63,185 nt of DNA from an uncultured Bacteroidota bacterium (GTDB lineage Bacteria > Bacteroidota > Bacteroidia > Flavobacteriales > Flavobacteriaceae), in assembly GCA_902520835.1 (NCBI GenBank), contig CABYPD010000005.1, positions 7,501 through 70,685 of the forward strand, written 5' to 3'. The notes beneath the pieces were generated by a model, which was not told the DNA's origin, did not search any database, and was given only the letters and a program-made list of their open reading frames with translations. The position numbers and the translations under genes are program-made. Positions 44,500 through 54,467 of this stretch are shown here, in pieces. The number at the start of each line of letters is the position of its first letter. The first letter of the stretch is position 1.

Positions 44500-45900
44500 A
44501 TGATCTCAATTAGGTGGATATATGTAATATTTTCTTTATCAATAATTTTTGCATGTAATACTACATTGCAAGAGGATAAGCCACCTAATGTAATCCTCAT
44601 AATTTCTGATCAATGGTCAACTAGAGTTTCAGATGGATCAGGAAATTATAATAATGGAATATTAACCCCTTCTATTGATAATTTAGCATCCAACGGTATA
44701 AGATTTACTCAATCTTATTCAACTTATCCATTATGTACACCTGCAAGAGCTAGCTTGTTTACAGGTTTATATTCACATAATAATGACGTAGGTTTTAATC
44801 TGCGCAGGGACTCAATTCTTGATCAAGCAAGTATTTATCCTACAATTGGAAAATCTTTTAAACAAGCTGGTTATAATATAGCTTATTTTGGTAAAGAGCA
44901 TGCTGGAGGCTATGGGTATGCCAGTGCTACAGAATTCGGTTCTATGCTTCACTCAGATGGTGGTATGTTAGCTGAAGGTTCTGCGTATGATCCAATTTTT
45001 ACTCAAGATGCAATTGATTATGTAAACAATTCTGTTGATGATAAGCCTTTCTTTATGACATTATCATTAATTAATCCACATGATATTTGTAGAGTTTTAG
45101 GTGGAAAAGTTGCTGGAGCAACTTTTACTGATGCGATACATTTTGCTCGAAATGATGATGAACCATATCTTCGTTTTCAAGATCGCCCAAACCTTCCTGA
45201 AAATCATAATTCAACCTATGAGAAAGGAATGATCCTCCACAAGGATTTTATGTATTATGAAGTATTCGGTTTGAATGAAAATGAATGGAAACGTTTCATT
45301 TCAACATATCAACTATTAATTGAAAATACAGATAGATTAATTGGTCAATTATTAGCTGCAGTTAAACAAAAAGGAATTGACGACAATACAATTGTAGTGT
45401 TTACCACAGATCATGGTGAGATGGCTGGAAGTCATAAATTAATTGCAAAAACAACTTTTTATGAGGAGTCATCAAAAATTCCAATAATAATTAAATATCC
45501 TAAAATTATAAATCCTAAAACTGTAAATAAAAAATCTTTAGTAGGAACAATTGATATAATGCCTACTTTACTAGATCTTGCTGGAATTAATATTCCTGAA
45601 AATTTAGATGGCAAAAGTTTTAAAGATGAAATTATAAATCCAGAAATTGAAAGTAATGATTTTAAGGTTTTGTTCAGTCAAAATCAATTTGGTAGGATGG
45701 TAAGATTTGACAATTATAAATATGTTAGAAGTGTTGTATACGGAAAAAAATATGAAATATTATTCGATTTAATTAATGATCCCTTGGAATCTAAAAATTT
45801 AATTAATAACTCAAATCACAGTTCTGCTATAGAGAAAGGAAGAAATCTCTTAGATGAATGGCTAACAAATCAAGGAACCAATTTAATTACACAAAGATAA
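44500..45900 (+). CDS. Sulfatase 1 (S1 family, formylglycine type), lipoprotein
   Basis: 466 residues. The lipobox IFAC lies at Cys19. The metal site starts ILIISDQWS (Asp37, Gln38). The maturation motif is CTPARASLFTG, with Cys79 expected to become formylglycine. GKEHAGG and FTTDHGEM supply further active-site residues. It hydrolyses a sulfate ester on the PUL glycan, probably in the periplasm. The Ala for Ser in C-x-P-S-R is a tolerated variant. The gap to GH43 is 3 nt. Regiospecificity cannot be read from sequence. Confidence 0.9.
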   Translation: MISIRWIYVIFSLSIIFACNTTLQEDKPPNVILIISDQWSTRVSDGSGNYNNGILTPSIDNLASNGIRFTQSYSTYPLCTPARASLFTGLYSHNNDVGFNLRRDSILDQASIYPTIGKSFKQAGYNIAYFGKEHAGGYGYASATEFGSMLHSDGGMLAEGSAYDPIFTQDAIDYVNNSVDDKPFFMTLSLINPHDICRVLGGKVAGATFTDAIHFARNDDEPYLRFQDRPNLPENHNSTYEKGMILHKDFMYYEVFGLNENEWKRFISTYQLLIENTDRLIGQLLAAVKQKGIDDNTIVVFTTDHGEMAGSHKLIAKTTFYEESSKIPIIIKYPKIINPKTVNKKSLVGTIDIMPTLLDLAGINIPENLDGKSFKDEIINPEIESNDFKVLFSQNQFGRMVRFDNYKYVRSVVYGKKYEILFDLINDPLESKNLINNSNHSSAIEKGRNLLDEWLTNQGTNLITQR

Positions 45901-45905
45901 AATTG

Positions 45906-47444
45906 ATGAGAGGATTATTTGTTATTTTTCTTTGGATATTTTCATTTGATTCTATTGCTCAAAACACCTTTGCATTAGAGAGAAGTGTTCCAGAAAATGA
46001 AGGTGTTTCATCTGAAACCATTTTAAAACTGATAAATGATTTTGAAGAGAGAGTAGATGCTGTTCACAGCTTAATGATATTAAAAAATGGTAAAGTCATT
46101 GTAGAAGGTTGGTGGGATCCTTATAATAAAAATTCACCGCACGAGCTATGGTCTTTAAGTAAAAGTTTTACTTCTACGGCAATAGGCTTCGCTGTACAAG
46201 AAAAATTACTTTCAATACATGACTTAGTTATTTCATTTTTTCCAGAGAAAATTCCTGAAGAAGTTTCATGGCAACTGAATCAGTTAAGAATTGTTGATTT
46301 ATTGACAATGTCGACAGGTCATGTAAAAGAACCAAAAATATATAATAATCAATCAGATTGGGTTAGTAAATTTTTAAACTCTGAATTTGAATTCATGCCT
46401 GGTACTCATTTTATGTACAACACCCCAGCAACTTATATGTTATCTGCAATTTTACAAAAGGTTACAGGAAAAAATTTAGTTGATTATTTAAATTCTAGGT
46501 TGTTTAAACCCTTGGGTATACAAAAACCCGAATGGGAATTTGACCCAAGTGGAATAAATACTGGTGGTTGGGGATTGCATTTAAAAACCGAAGATATAGC
46601 TAAGTTTGGTCAACTATACTTGAACAATGGAAAATTGAATGGTCATGAAATCTTGGATGAAAATTGGGTTAATAAAGCAACTTCAAAGCAAGTTTCAAAT
46701 GGAAGTAACCCAGAAAATGATTGGACTCAAGGATATGGTTATCAATTTTGGCGCTCGAGGTATAACTCTTATAGAGCAGATGGTGCTATGGGACAGTTTT
46801 GTTTGGTAATCCCTGAAAAAAACATGGTTATTGCAATTACATCAGGCACAAATAATATGGGATTAGTGATGCAAATTATTTGGGATATTTTAATACCTAA
46901 TGTAAAAGATAATCCATTGGTTAAAAACACTAAAGCTCATGATTTGCTTATTAAAAAACTTAAATCATTAACTCTTTTAGAACAAAATAAGAAAACAGAT
47001 TATGACCTTGTTAAAAAACTTACAAAAGAAAAATATTTAATTAATAAAAATGATCAAGGTGTTAAATCTATAAGTTTCGATTTTAATGATGATAATAACT
47101 TAATTATGTTTGAAACTGAAACTGAAAATGAAAAAATTTCTTTTGATTTTAAAAAATTTAATAAAACACAAATAAGTAGTCATCTACCATTCACTAATGT
47201 AAGTAGATCACAAATATTACCTAAATCATCACTCAGGTATAAAAAAAATCAAAAAATTGCTTCAACAGGAAAATGGCTTAATGACAATGAACTAGAAGTA
47301 GAAGTATATTTATACGAGACACCAATAAAAATGACTTATAATTTTAATTTTTCTGAAAACAGTTTAATTCTTAAATCAACTGCAAAGAATTATTTGGGAG
47401 TTAGTAATGAAGCTCAATATTTAAAATCTATTAATTATGATTAA
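45906..47444 (+). CDS. Beta-lactamase-fold serine hydrolase (class C / esterase type)
   Basis: 512 residues from the ATG at 45906, preferred over an upstream start at 45858 because MRGLFVIFLWIFSFDSIAQ is a complete signal peptide. The S-x-x-K motif is SLSKSF (Ser83, Lys86) and the Y-x-N-like motif is YNT (Tyr170). A poorly conserved C-terminal beta domain (about 345-512) is extra. In a PUL this fold more likely acts as an esterase on acylated sugars than as an antibiotic hydrolase. It overlaps the next gene by 8 nt. Confidence 0.8.
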   Translation: MRGLFVIFLWIFSFDSIAQNTFALERSVPENEGVSSETILKLINDFEERVDAVHSLMILKNGKVIVEGWWDPYNKNSPHELWSLSKSFTSTAIGFAVQEKLLSIHDLVISFFPEKIPEEVSWQLNQLRIVDLLTMSTGHVKEPKIYNNQSDWVSKFLNSEFEFMPGTHFMYNTPATYMLSAILQKVTGKNLVDYLNSRLFKPLGIQKPEWEFDPSGINTGGWGLHLKTEDIAKFGQLYLNNGKLNGHEILDENWVNKATSKQVSNGSNPENDWTQGYGYQFWRSRYNSYRADGAMGQFCLVIPEKNMVIAITSGTNNMGLVMQIIWDILIPNVKDNPLVKNTKAHDLLIKKLKSLTLLEQNKKTDYDLVKKLTKEKYLINKNDQGVKSISFDFNDDNNLIMFETETENEKISFDFKKFNKTQISSHLPFTNVSRSQILPKSSLRYKKNQKIASTGKWLNDNELEVEVYLYETPIKMTYNFNFSENSLILKSTAKNYLGVSNEAQYLKSINYD

Positions 47445-48324
47445 AGAATATTTAATTTTTTGTTTTTTATCAAGTTTTTTATGTAGTCAAGATCTTCCCG
47501 ATGCTAAATGGAAAGATATCAATTATGGAGGAAATGAAAATATTTACAACAATATGGACATTTACTTACCTAATTTAAATAAAACTAAATATCCTCTAAT
47601 TATTACTATTTATGGAAGTGCATGGAAATCAAATAAAGGTAAATCATCTAATTATATTAAGAAAAATTTAATTAAACCTCTACTCAGCTCTGGTTTTGCC
47701 GTAGCTTCAATTAATCATCGTTCAAGCTCAGACGCAATTTTTCCTGCTCAAATTCATGATGTAAAAGCAGCAATTAGGTTTTTGAGAGGTAATTCATCAA
47801 AATATAATATTAATGATAATTTTATTGGAATTACAGGTTCATCTTCTGGCGGTCATTTAGCTGCTTTGGCTGGTACAAGCTCAAATATTGATGTTTTAGA
47901 AGGTGATATTGGAAATTTTTTAAATTTTGATAGTCACGTTGATGCTGTTGTAAACTGGTATGGACCAACAGATTTCTTAATAATGGATGATTGTGGATCA
48001 AAACTAGTACACAATAATCCAAATTCACCTGAATCTTTACTTATAGGGAAACCCATACAAGAATACCCTGAGGAAGTAATGAATGCAAATCCTATCAAAT
48101 ATATTAATAAAAAAAGCGCTCCTTTTTTGATAATTCATGGTATTATGGACTTAACAGTTCCTCATTGTCAAAGTCAAGTTTTACACGATGCTTTAAAAAG
48201 TAAAAATATATATACGAGCTTAGTTTTAGTTGAAGACGGAAAGCATGGACCAAATGTATTTACTAATAAATATATTAACATGATGACTAGCTTTTTTATT
48301 AATCAATTAAGCCAGAAATTTTGA
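47437..48324 (+). CDS. Alpha/beta-hydrolase esterase 1 (BD-FAE / acetylxylan-esterase-like)
   Basis: 295 residues with signal MIKEYLIFCFLSSFLCSQ. The oxyanion region is YGSAWKSN. The nucleophile elbow is GSSSGGH with Ser136, the acid probably Asp238 in HGIMDLTVP, and the base His270 in DGKHGP. The fold matches small esterases that remove acetyl or feruloyl groups from xylan. It is clearly paralogous to the gene at 50390. It overlaps neighbours on both sides. Confidence 0.85.
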   Translation: MIKEYLIFCFLSSFLCSQDLPDAKWKDINYGGNENIYNNMDIYLPNLNKTKYPLIITIYGSAWKSNKGKSSNYIKKNLIKPLLSSGFAVASINHRSSSDAIFPAQIHDVKAAIRFLRGNSSKYNINDNFIGITGSSSGGHLAALAGTSSNIDVLEGDIGNFLNFDSHVDAVVNWYGPTDFLIMDDCGSKLVHNNPNSPESLLIGKPIQEYPEEVMNANPIKYINKKSAPFLIIHGIMDLTVPHCQSQVLHDALKSKNIYTSLVLVEDGKHGPNVFTNKYINMMTSFFINQLSQKF

Positions 48325-50393
48325 AGAAATTTATTTTCATAATATTCTTTCTTTTCAATTCTTGTGAAACAGAAAAAGTAATTGATCTTGAATTAAACAA
48401 CTTATTTCAAGATAATATGGTTATTCAGCACAATAGTGTCACTCCAATTTGGGGTACAGCGAATCCCAATAGGCAAATAAAAATTGAAGTTAGTTGGGAT
48501 GGTGATAAATATGAAACTATTTCGGATTCAATTGGAAATTGGAGAATAGATATTAATACCCCACAAGCCGATAATGTTTCTCACACTATAGAAATAATCA
48601 CTTCTAATGATAAAATAAGATTAAACAATATATTACTTGGAGAAGTGTGGTTAGCTTCTGGACAATCAAATATGCAATGGAGAATGAAACAAGCTGAAAA
48701 TAAAGATGATTTATCAAGTACTAGTTTTGAGAATAATGAAATTAGAATGATAAATGTTGATAGAAGCTTATCATTAAAACCATTATCAAATTTTAGTGGT
48801 AAGTGGAAAGTTTGTAAACCAACAACTATTTCAGATTTCTCAGCTGTAGGGTATTTTTTTGCTAAAAAATTACATGATGAATTAAAAATCCCAATTGGTA
48901 TTATCAATTCTAGTGTAGGAGGAACACCAGCTGAAGCATGGTCAAATATTAAAAATTTAGAGAAAGTAGCTGGATTTGAAAATTTAAGAGAAAGATTAGA
49001 GATAAGTATAGATCCTTTAAATGAATATAATACTTGGCTTAATGAGCATGATTATATTAATAGAAATGAATTTATAAATAAAAATGATTTTAAGTATGTC
49101 AATGAAAAAAACAGATTATTTTCTCAATTAACTTATGATGATAGTAATTGGGTTGATAGAAATATTGAAGAAATAAATACAATATTTAAAAAAAAGAAAG
49201 TTGATTTAAATCAATATTCTCCCGCTTATAATAGAAATGATGATTTTGATGGAATAGTTTGGATTAGAAAAGATTTTGAGCTTACAGAAATAAATGATCA
49301 ATCATACCATATTGAAATTGGAGATTTTGAGGACATCAGTGATTTTTATTCAATATTTATAAATGACGAACTAGTAGGTAGAAAAATTAACTGGTCTAAA
49401 AAATCAACAAAATATAAAATTAGAGATGGATTATTAAAAAATGGTTTAAATAATATTTCAATCAGAATAATTGATTTTTATGGAAATGGAGGTTTGATTA
49501 ATGATAAAAAAATAGGATTATATTCAAATGAAAAAAAAATAAAATCTTTTGATGGACTTTGGAAATCTAAATTTGTTGGTTGGCTAACAAATGAAAATTT
49601 GTATGTTTTAAAAGATGGATTTAATGATGTACTTTTTCCTTCTCCACTCAGAATATCAAAAAATCAAAGCTCTCATACAGTACTAAATAACTCAATGATT
49701 CATCCATTAGGTGACTTCATGATTAAAGGTGTAATATGGTATCAAGGTGAAGGAAATAGAACAAGAGCACAGAAATATAAAGATGTTTTTTCTGCTGTTA
49801 TTGATAGTTTTAGAGAGCAATGGAAAAATAAAGATCTTCCATTTTACTATGTTCAATTAGCACCATTTGCTGATATTGCTTACAAAAGAAGATTCAAATC
49901 TGAATTCGTTGCTGAACTTCGTGAGGCACAAAGGCTGACAATGAAAAAAAATCATGTTGGAATGGCGATTATAATGGATGTAGGTGATAGTCTTGATATT
50001 CATCCACTACCCAAAAAACCAGTTGGAGATAGGTTAGCGCTATTAGCTCTAGCTAATGATTATGGTTATGACAATCTAGTTTTTTCAGGGCCTCTGTATA
50101 AAGATGTTTCATTTGTAAATAATAGTGCTTTGATCAGCTTTAAAAACGCTGAGAGTGGTCTTCTTCTAAAAAATAATAATTTAAGTCAATTTGAATTAGC
50201 TGGTTCAGATAAAAAATTTTTCAGTGCAGATGCAAAAATTTTAGATCAAAAAGTTTTAGTAAAATCAAAAGATGTGATTAATCCTCAGTATGTAAGATAT
50301 GGTTGGAAAAACTTCTTATATCCTACTTTATTTAATAAAGATGGGTTACCTGCATCTTCATTTAGTTCATTAAAAAATCCATTTTCAAGATGA
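48321..50393 (+). CDS. SGNH/SASA-type carbohydrate acetylesterase 1 with inserted beta-domain
   Basis: 690 residues starting at TTG (48321), overlapping the previous stop by 4 nt. The lipobox is FNSC (Cys15). The catalytic Ser116 sits in GEVWLASGQSNMQW. WYQGEGN is block III, and DVGDSLDIHPLPKKPVGDRL supplies the Asp/His. Residues about 215-430 form a galactose-binding-like insert (VWIRKDFELTE, YSIFINDELVGR), as in CE20-type acetylesterases. Despite the sialate O-acetylesterase family label, the context points to deacetylation of a plant- or alga-type glycan. Paralogue at 54464. Confidence 0.85.
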   Translation: MKKFIFIIFFLFNSCETEKVIDLELNNLFQDNMVIQHNSVTPIWGTANPNRQIKIEVSWDGDKYETISDSIGNWRIDINTPQADNVSHTIEIITSNDKIRLNNILLGEVWLASGQSNMQWRMKQAENKDDLSSTSFENNEIRMINVDRSLSLKPLSNFSGKWKVCKPTTISDFSAVGYFFAKKLHDELKIPIGIINSSVGGTPAEAWSNIKNLEKVAGFENLRERLEISIDPLNEYNTWLNEHDYINRNEFINKNDFKYVNEKNRLFSQLTYDDSNWVDRNIEEINTIFKKKKVDLNQYSPAYNRNDDFDGIVWIRKDFELTEINDQSYHIEIGDFEDISDFYSIFINDELVGRKINWSKKSTKYKIRDGLLKNGLNNISIRIIDFYGNGGLINDKKIGLYSNEKKIKSFDGLWKSKFVGWLTNENLYVLKDGFNDVLFPSPLRISKNQSSHTVLNNSMIHPLGDFMIKGVIWYQGEGNRTRAQKYKDVFSAVIDSFREQWKNKDLPFYYVQLAPFADIAYKRRFKSEFVAELREAQRLTMKKNHVGMAIIMDVGDSLDIHPLPKKPVGDRLALLALANDYGYDNLVFSGPLYKDVSFVNNSALISFKNAESGLLLKNNNLSQFELAGSDKKFFSADAKILDQKVLVKSKDVINPQYVRYGWKNFLYPTLFNKDGLPASSFSSLKNPFSR

Positions 50394-51310
50394 TAAAATA
50401 TTTAAAATACTTTTCATTCTTAAACTTAATATTCATTGCTTTTTTAATTTTTGCTTGTAAAAACATGGTAAAATCTGAATATCCTCAAGCTGATTGGTCA
50501 GATGTTGATTATTCAGGAAATAATCATATTTCACAAAAAATGGATATATATCTTCCAAAAAATAACAAAAAAAAACATCCTGCAGTTATAGTTATATATG
50601 GAAGCGGGTGGAGCTCTAATAATAAAAAATTAAGTAATTATCAAAAAGATGTTTTTGTAAAACCCTTAACAAAAAAAGGTTTTGCAACAATATCAATAAA
50701 TCACAGATCATCTAATTTGGATTCTGTTTATCCAGCTCAAATTCATGATGTAAAAGCAGTAATCAGATTTTTAAGAGCTAAACATAAAGATTATAATTTG
50801 GATACATCATTCATCGGAATTGCAGGTTATTCCTCTGGTGGACATTTAGCAGCATTAGCTGGAACATCATCTAATATTACCTCATTAGAAGGTAATGTTG
50901 GGAATTATTTAGAATACGATTCAAATGTTCATGCTGTTGTAGATTTTTATGGACCTACTGATTTATCAGTTTTCTATGATTGTCCAATAACAAAAGATAG
51001 AATTTTAACTTCAGAGCAAAAAAAGAGAGTTTTTGGTGATGTTGACAACATCTCTAATATTTTTGATTTAGCTAACCCAATCAGGTATATCAGTAAAGAA
51101 ACTCCACCATTCTTAATTTTTCATGGTGAAATGGACAGAACAGTACCTGTATGCCAAAGTCAATTGCTTCACAATGCTCTAAAAAAAAATAATATTTACA
51201 GCCAACTTATATTAAAACCTGATGGGGATCATTGCGGAAATACATTAATGTTTCATCATTCAAAGAAAATGGCTGAATTTTTTTATGATCAATATAATAA
51301 TCAGTTATGA
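50390..51310 (+). CDS. Alpha/beta-hydrolase esterase 2 (lipoprotein paralogue of esterase 1)
   Basis: 306 residues. Unlike its paralogue it has a lipobox (IFAC, Cys23). The nucleophile is Ser148 in GYSSGGH, the acid is in HGEMDRTVP and the base is in DGDHCG. Long stretches match esterase 1 (PAQIHDVKA, IRFLR, GGHLAALAGTSSN), indicating duplication within the locus. Probable acetyl- or feruloyl-esterase on the imported oligosaccharide. It overlaps both neighbours by 4 nt. Confidence 0.85.
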   Translation: MIKYLKYFSFLNLIFIAFLIFACKNMVKSEYPQADWSDVDYSGNNHISQKMDIYLPKNNKKKHPAVIVIYGSGWSSNNKKLSNYQKDVFVKPLTKKGFATISINHRSSNLDSVYPAQIHDVKAVIRFLRAKHKDYNLDTSFIGIAGYSSGGHLAALAGTSSNITSLEGNVGNYLEYDSNVHAVVDFYGPTDLSVFYDCPITKDRILTSEQKKRVFGDVDNISNIFDLANPIRYISKETPPFLIFHGEMDRTVPVCQSQLLHNALKKNNIYSQLILKPDGDHCGNTLMFHHSKKMAEFFYDQYNNQL

Positions 51311-53028
51311 ATAAAATACTAAAATTAAATGTATTAATATTTTTAATCCTTACGATTGTTGGATGTAAAAATAAATTTGAGAATGAACCCTTAAATATTC
51401 TTTGGCTAGTAGCTGAAGATCTTAGTCCAGATTATTTAAGTGTTTATGGAGACTCAACTGTTCATACTCCAAATTTAGATAAATTAGCCACTGAGGGCAT
51501 CGTATATGATTATGCATTTTCAACTTCTGGTGTATGCGCACCAAGCAGAGCAACTTTGGCTACTGGTGTTTATGCAAATTCTTTTGGAGCTCAGAATATG
51601 AGAACCATGTGGGCAGAGCCCAATGCTAGAAGAAGCGGAATTATTGATTACGAAGCTGTTCCTCCGCCAAATATAAAAATGGTTAGTGATATCATTCGTG
51701 AAAACGGCTATTATGCAACAAATAATTCAAAAACTGACTATCAATTTGAAATGTCTGTTATGGCTTGGGATGAATCAAGTAACGATGCTCATTGGAAAAA
51801 TAGACCAACGCCAAATGATCCTTTTTTTTCAATTTTTAATTTTGGTGCAACTCATGAGGGTAATTTTTTTTCAAACTGGGATGATGAAGAATTTTTAGTG
51901 CCAGAAAATAAAGACATTAATATTCCTCCATATCTTCCACAAAATAATGTTGGAGAACGGGATTTAAGAAAAGTTTATTCAAGGATAGTAAAATTAGATG
52001 AATGGATTGGAGAAAAAATTAAAGAGCTAGAGGAAGAAGATTTATTAGATAAAACAATAGTCTTTTTCTATTCAGACCACGGAGGACCTTTACCTAGACA
52101 AAAACGACTTCTATATGATTCAGGATTAAAAGTTCCACTTATTATTCGCTTTCCTGATGGTCAAAGAGCTGGAAAAAGGGATGATAGATTAGTTAGTTTT
52201 GTTGATTTTCCAATGACTGTTTTGTCATTAGCAGGAATTGAACCCCCTTCATTTATGCAAGGCGAAGCATTTGAAGGAAAGTTCAAGTCTAAAACAGTTA
52301 GGAAATATATTCATGGTCATGCAGACAGATTTGATGAAAGTGTTGATATGATTAGAGCAGTTCGTTCTAAAAAATATAAATATTTCAAAAATTTTCATCC
52401 TGAAAAACCATATTATCTCCCTTTGGCTTTTCGTGAAAGATTACCTTCAATGCAAGAACTTTTAAGAATGAGAGATGCAGGTGAGCTTGATGAAAATCAA
52501 TCTCTTTGGTTTAGAAAAACGAAACCTGAGGAAGAACTTTTTGACACTGAAAATGACCCTCATGAACTTAATAATATTGCAAATGACCCCCAATATGCAG
52601 ATATCCTATTAGAAATGAGACAAGAGTGTGTTGATTGGATGAATACCATTGATGATAAAGGTCTAATAAAGGAAAAAGAATTAATTGAATCATTTTATCC
52701 CAATCGCAAAGCTCGACAAACAGAATCACCAATTATTGAAATTTCAACAAATAACGTTTCTATGGTCAAGGTAACTGAAGGATCAAGATTGGGTTACAGA
52801 TACTCAAATGAAAAAATTTCCAGCAAAGGATGGAATCATTATAAAAAGCCAATTGATTTAAAACCCAATGACACTTTAGAGATCATTGCACATAGAATTG
52901 GCTATAAGTCTGTTATTAATAAAATTTTTAATGGTAAAATAGTAGATGTCGAATATCCACTTTCAAGAATTGAAATTCAAGATATTAGGTATTCTGCAAA
53001 TAGACCTAAGCTTCCCCCCATGGAATAA
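51307..53028 (+). CDS. Sulfatase 2 (S1 family) with C-terminal extension, lipoprotein
   Basis: 573 residues, about 100 longer than the other sulfatases here. The lipobox is IVGC (Cys20). The metal site is WLVAEDLSPDY (Glu37, Asp38). The formylglycine motif is CAPSRATLATG with Cys77, and FFYSDHGGPLPR supplies metal ligands. From about residue 475 an extra beta domain (VTEGSRLGYRYSN ... LEIIAHRIGYKS) resembles C-terminal domains of beta-hexosaminidase-type proteins and may orient substrate. The acidic residue pair differs from sulfatases 1, 3, 4 and 5. Confidence 0.9.
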   Translation: MNKILKLNVLIFLILTIVGCKNKFENEPLNILWLVAEDLSPDYLSVYGDSTVHTPNLDKLATEGIVYDYAFSTSGVCAPSRATLATGVYANSFGAQNMRTMWAEPNARRSGIIDYEAVPPPNIKMVSDIIRENGYYATNNSKTDYQFEMSVMAWDESSNDAHWKNRPTPNDPFFSIFNFGATHEGNFFSNWDDEEFLVPENKDINIPPYLPQNNVGERDLRKVYSRIVKLDEWIGEKIKELEEEDLLDKTIVFFYSDHGGPLPRQKRLLYDSGLKVPLIIRFPDGQRAGKRDDRLVSFVDFPMTVLSLAGIEPPSFMQGEAFEGKFKSKTVRKYIHGHADRFDESVDMIRAVRSKKYKYFKNFHPEKPYYLPLAFRERLPSMQELLRMRDAGELDENQSLWFRKTKPEEELFDTENDPHELNNIANDPQYADILLEMRQECVDWMNTIDDKGLIKEKELIESFYPNRKARQTESPIIEISTNNVSMVKVTEGSRLGYRYSNEKISSKGWNHYKKPIDLKPNDTLEIIAHRIGYKSVINKIFNGKIVDVEYPLSRIEIQDIRYSANRPKLPPME

Positions 53029-53042
53029 TTTAGCATAAGATT

Positions 53043-54467
53043 ATGTTTAAAAAAATCTCAGCAACTATAATTCTTACTGTTTTATTTTTTTCTTGTGATA
53101 TTAAAAGACCTAATATAATCTTGATAATTGCTGATGACATGAGTACACTAGAAAATGCCCATACACCACGAATTAATGAAATAGCTTTACAGGGAATTAA
53201 ATTTACCAATGCGTATTCTCAGTATGCTAATTGTGTACCATCAAGACAGAGCTTTCTCACCGGTTTAAGCCCTTTCCGAGGAATTAGACAAGGTAGAATT
53301 GATGAGTATTTAAAAAAAAATAATCATATAAGTATGCCTATGTTTTTTAAAGTTAACAATTACAAAACCATTTCTTTAGGTAAGGTATACCATGATGCGA
53401 ATCAGGATAAAGATGCTTGGGATTTTTTATACGACATATCTAATGAGGAAAATAATTATTACAATTGGGAATCCTTTGCAAGCAAAAAAAACAAAGAAAT
53501 TAAAGATTCAGATTTAAGACCGGCTGTTGAAAACACTGCACTTCCCTTAACAAATTATAATGACTATAATATTGCTGAAAAGGCTATTGAGTTTTTGAGC
53601 GAGTTAAGTTCTGACCAATTTTTTATGACAATTGGTTTTAGAAAACCCCATCTTCCTTTTGCAGCTCCAAAAAAATTTTGGGAAATATACGATAACGTTG
53701 AATTTCAAAAATCAGAATTTGATTATGCCACTGTAAATGGTGATTCTGTAGTATACATGTGGTCTGAACTTGCCAGTTACAAACCTTTCTCAGCTTCTTA
53801 TAAATCAAAAAATTACAGAGATAAGAGAATATTAAATGAACAAGCTTTAAAGCTTAAAAAAGGCTACTATTCATGTGTTTCTTTTATAGATTATCTTATC
53901 GGTATGATTACAGATGAAATAAAAAATTTGGGTTTAGATAACAATACTATTATTGTTATCACCTCAGATCATGGTTTTCATCTAGGAGAGCAGCAAATTT
54001 GGGGAAAACACACTAATTTCAAGAAAAGCACAAATATACCCTTGATAATTTTTGATCCAAGAATGAATAATAATAAAAATATCACAGAAGCTTTTGTTGA
54101 ACTTTTGGATTTGTTTCCGACACTTGTAGAATTAGCTGGGCTTGAAAATAAGGGCAAAATGGACGGAAAAAGTATGGTTCCACTCATAGACAATAATTTG
54201 TTAGAGGATTTTTCTAATTCATTCAGTATGTACCAAAGTTTTCAAAAAGATGAAAATGTAAAAGACCTAAAGGCTTACGCGTTACACAATAAAAAATATA
54301 CTTATATTGAATGGTGGGATACAGTTTCAAATACAATCGTCAATCAAGAATTATATGACATCGAATATGGTTTAGAAACTACAAATATCATATCAGATCC
54401 ATCAACACAAGAAATAGTTAAAAGATTGTCAAAAAAAATTGAAATTAAAAAGCAGAGTTTAAAATGA
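53043..54467 (+). CDS. Sulfatase 3 (iduronate-2-sulfatase-like S1 subgroup), lipoprotein
   Basis: 474 residues. The lipobox is FFSC (Cys18). The metal site is LIIADDMS (Asp31, Asp32). The formylglycine motif is CVPSRQSFLTG with Cys64. MPMFFKVNNYKTISLGKVYHD and IGFRKPHLPFAAPKKFW match the iduronate-2-sulfatase-like branch, suggesting a 2-O-sulfated uronate or a similar ring position, though specificity varies within the branch. It sits 14 nt after sulfatase 2 and overlaps the second SASA gene by 4 nt. Confidence 0.9.
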   Translation: MFKKISATIILTVLFFSCDIKRPNIILIIADDMSTLENAHTPRINEIALQGIKFTNAYSQYANCVPSRQSFLTGLSPFRGIRQGRIDEYLKKNNHISMPMFFKVNNYKTISLGKVYHDANQDKDAWDFLYDISNEENNYYNWESFASKKNKEIKDSDLRPAVENTALPLTNYNDYNIAEKAIEFLSELSSDQFFMTIGFRKPHLPFAAPKKFWEIYDNVEFQKSEFDYATVNGDSVVYMWSELASYKPFSASYKSKNYRDKRILNEQALKLKKGYYSCVSFIDYLIGMITDEIKNLGLDNNTIIVITSDHGFHLGEQQIWGKHTNFKKSTNIPLIIFDPRMNNNKNITEAFVELLDLFPTLVELAGLENKGKMDGKSMVPLIDNNLLEDFSNSFSMYQSFQKDENVKDLKAYALHNKKYTYIEWWDTVSNTIVNQELYDIEYGLETTNIISDPSTQEIVKRLSKKIEIKKQSLK

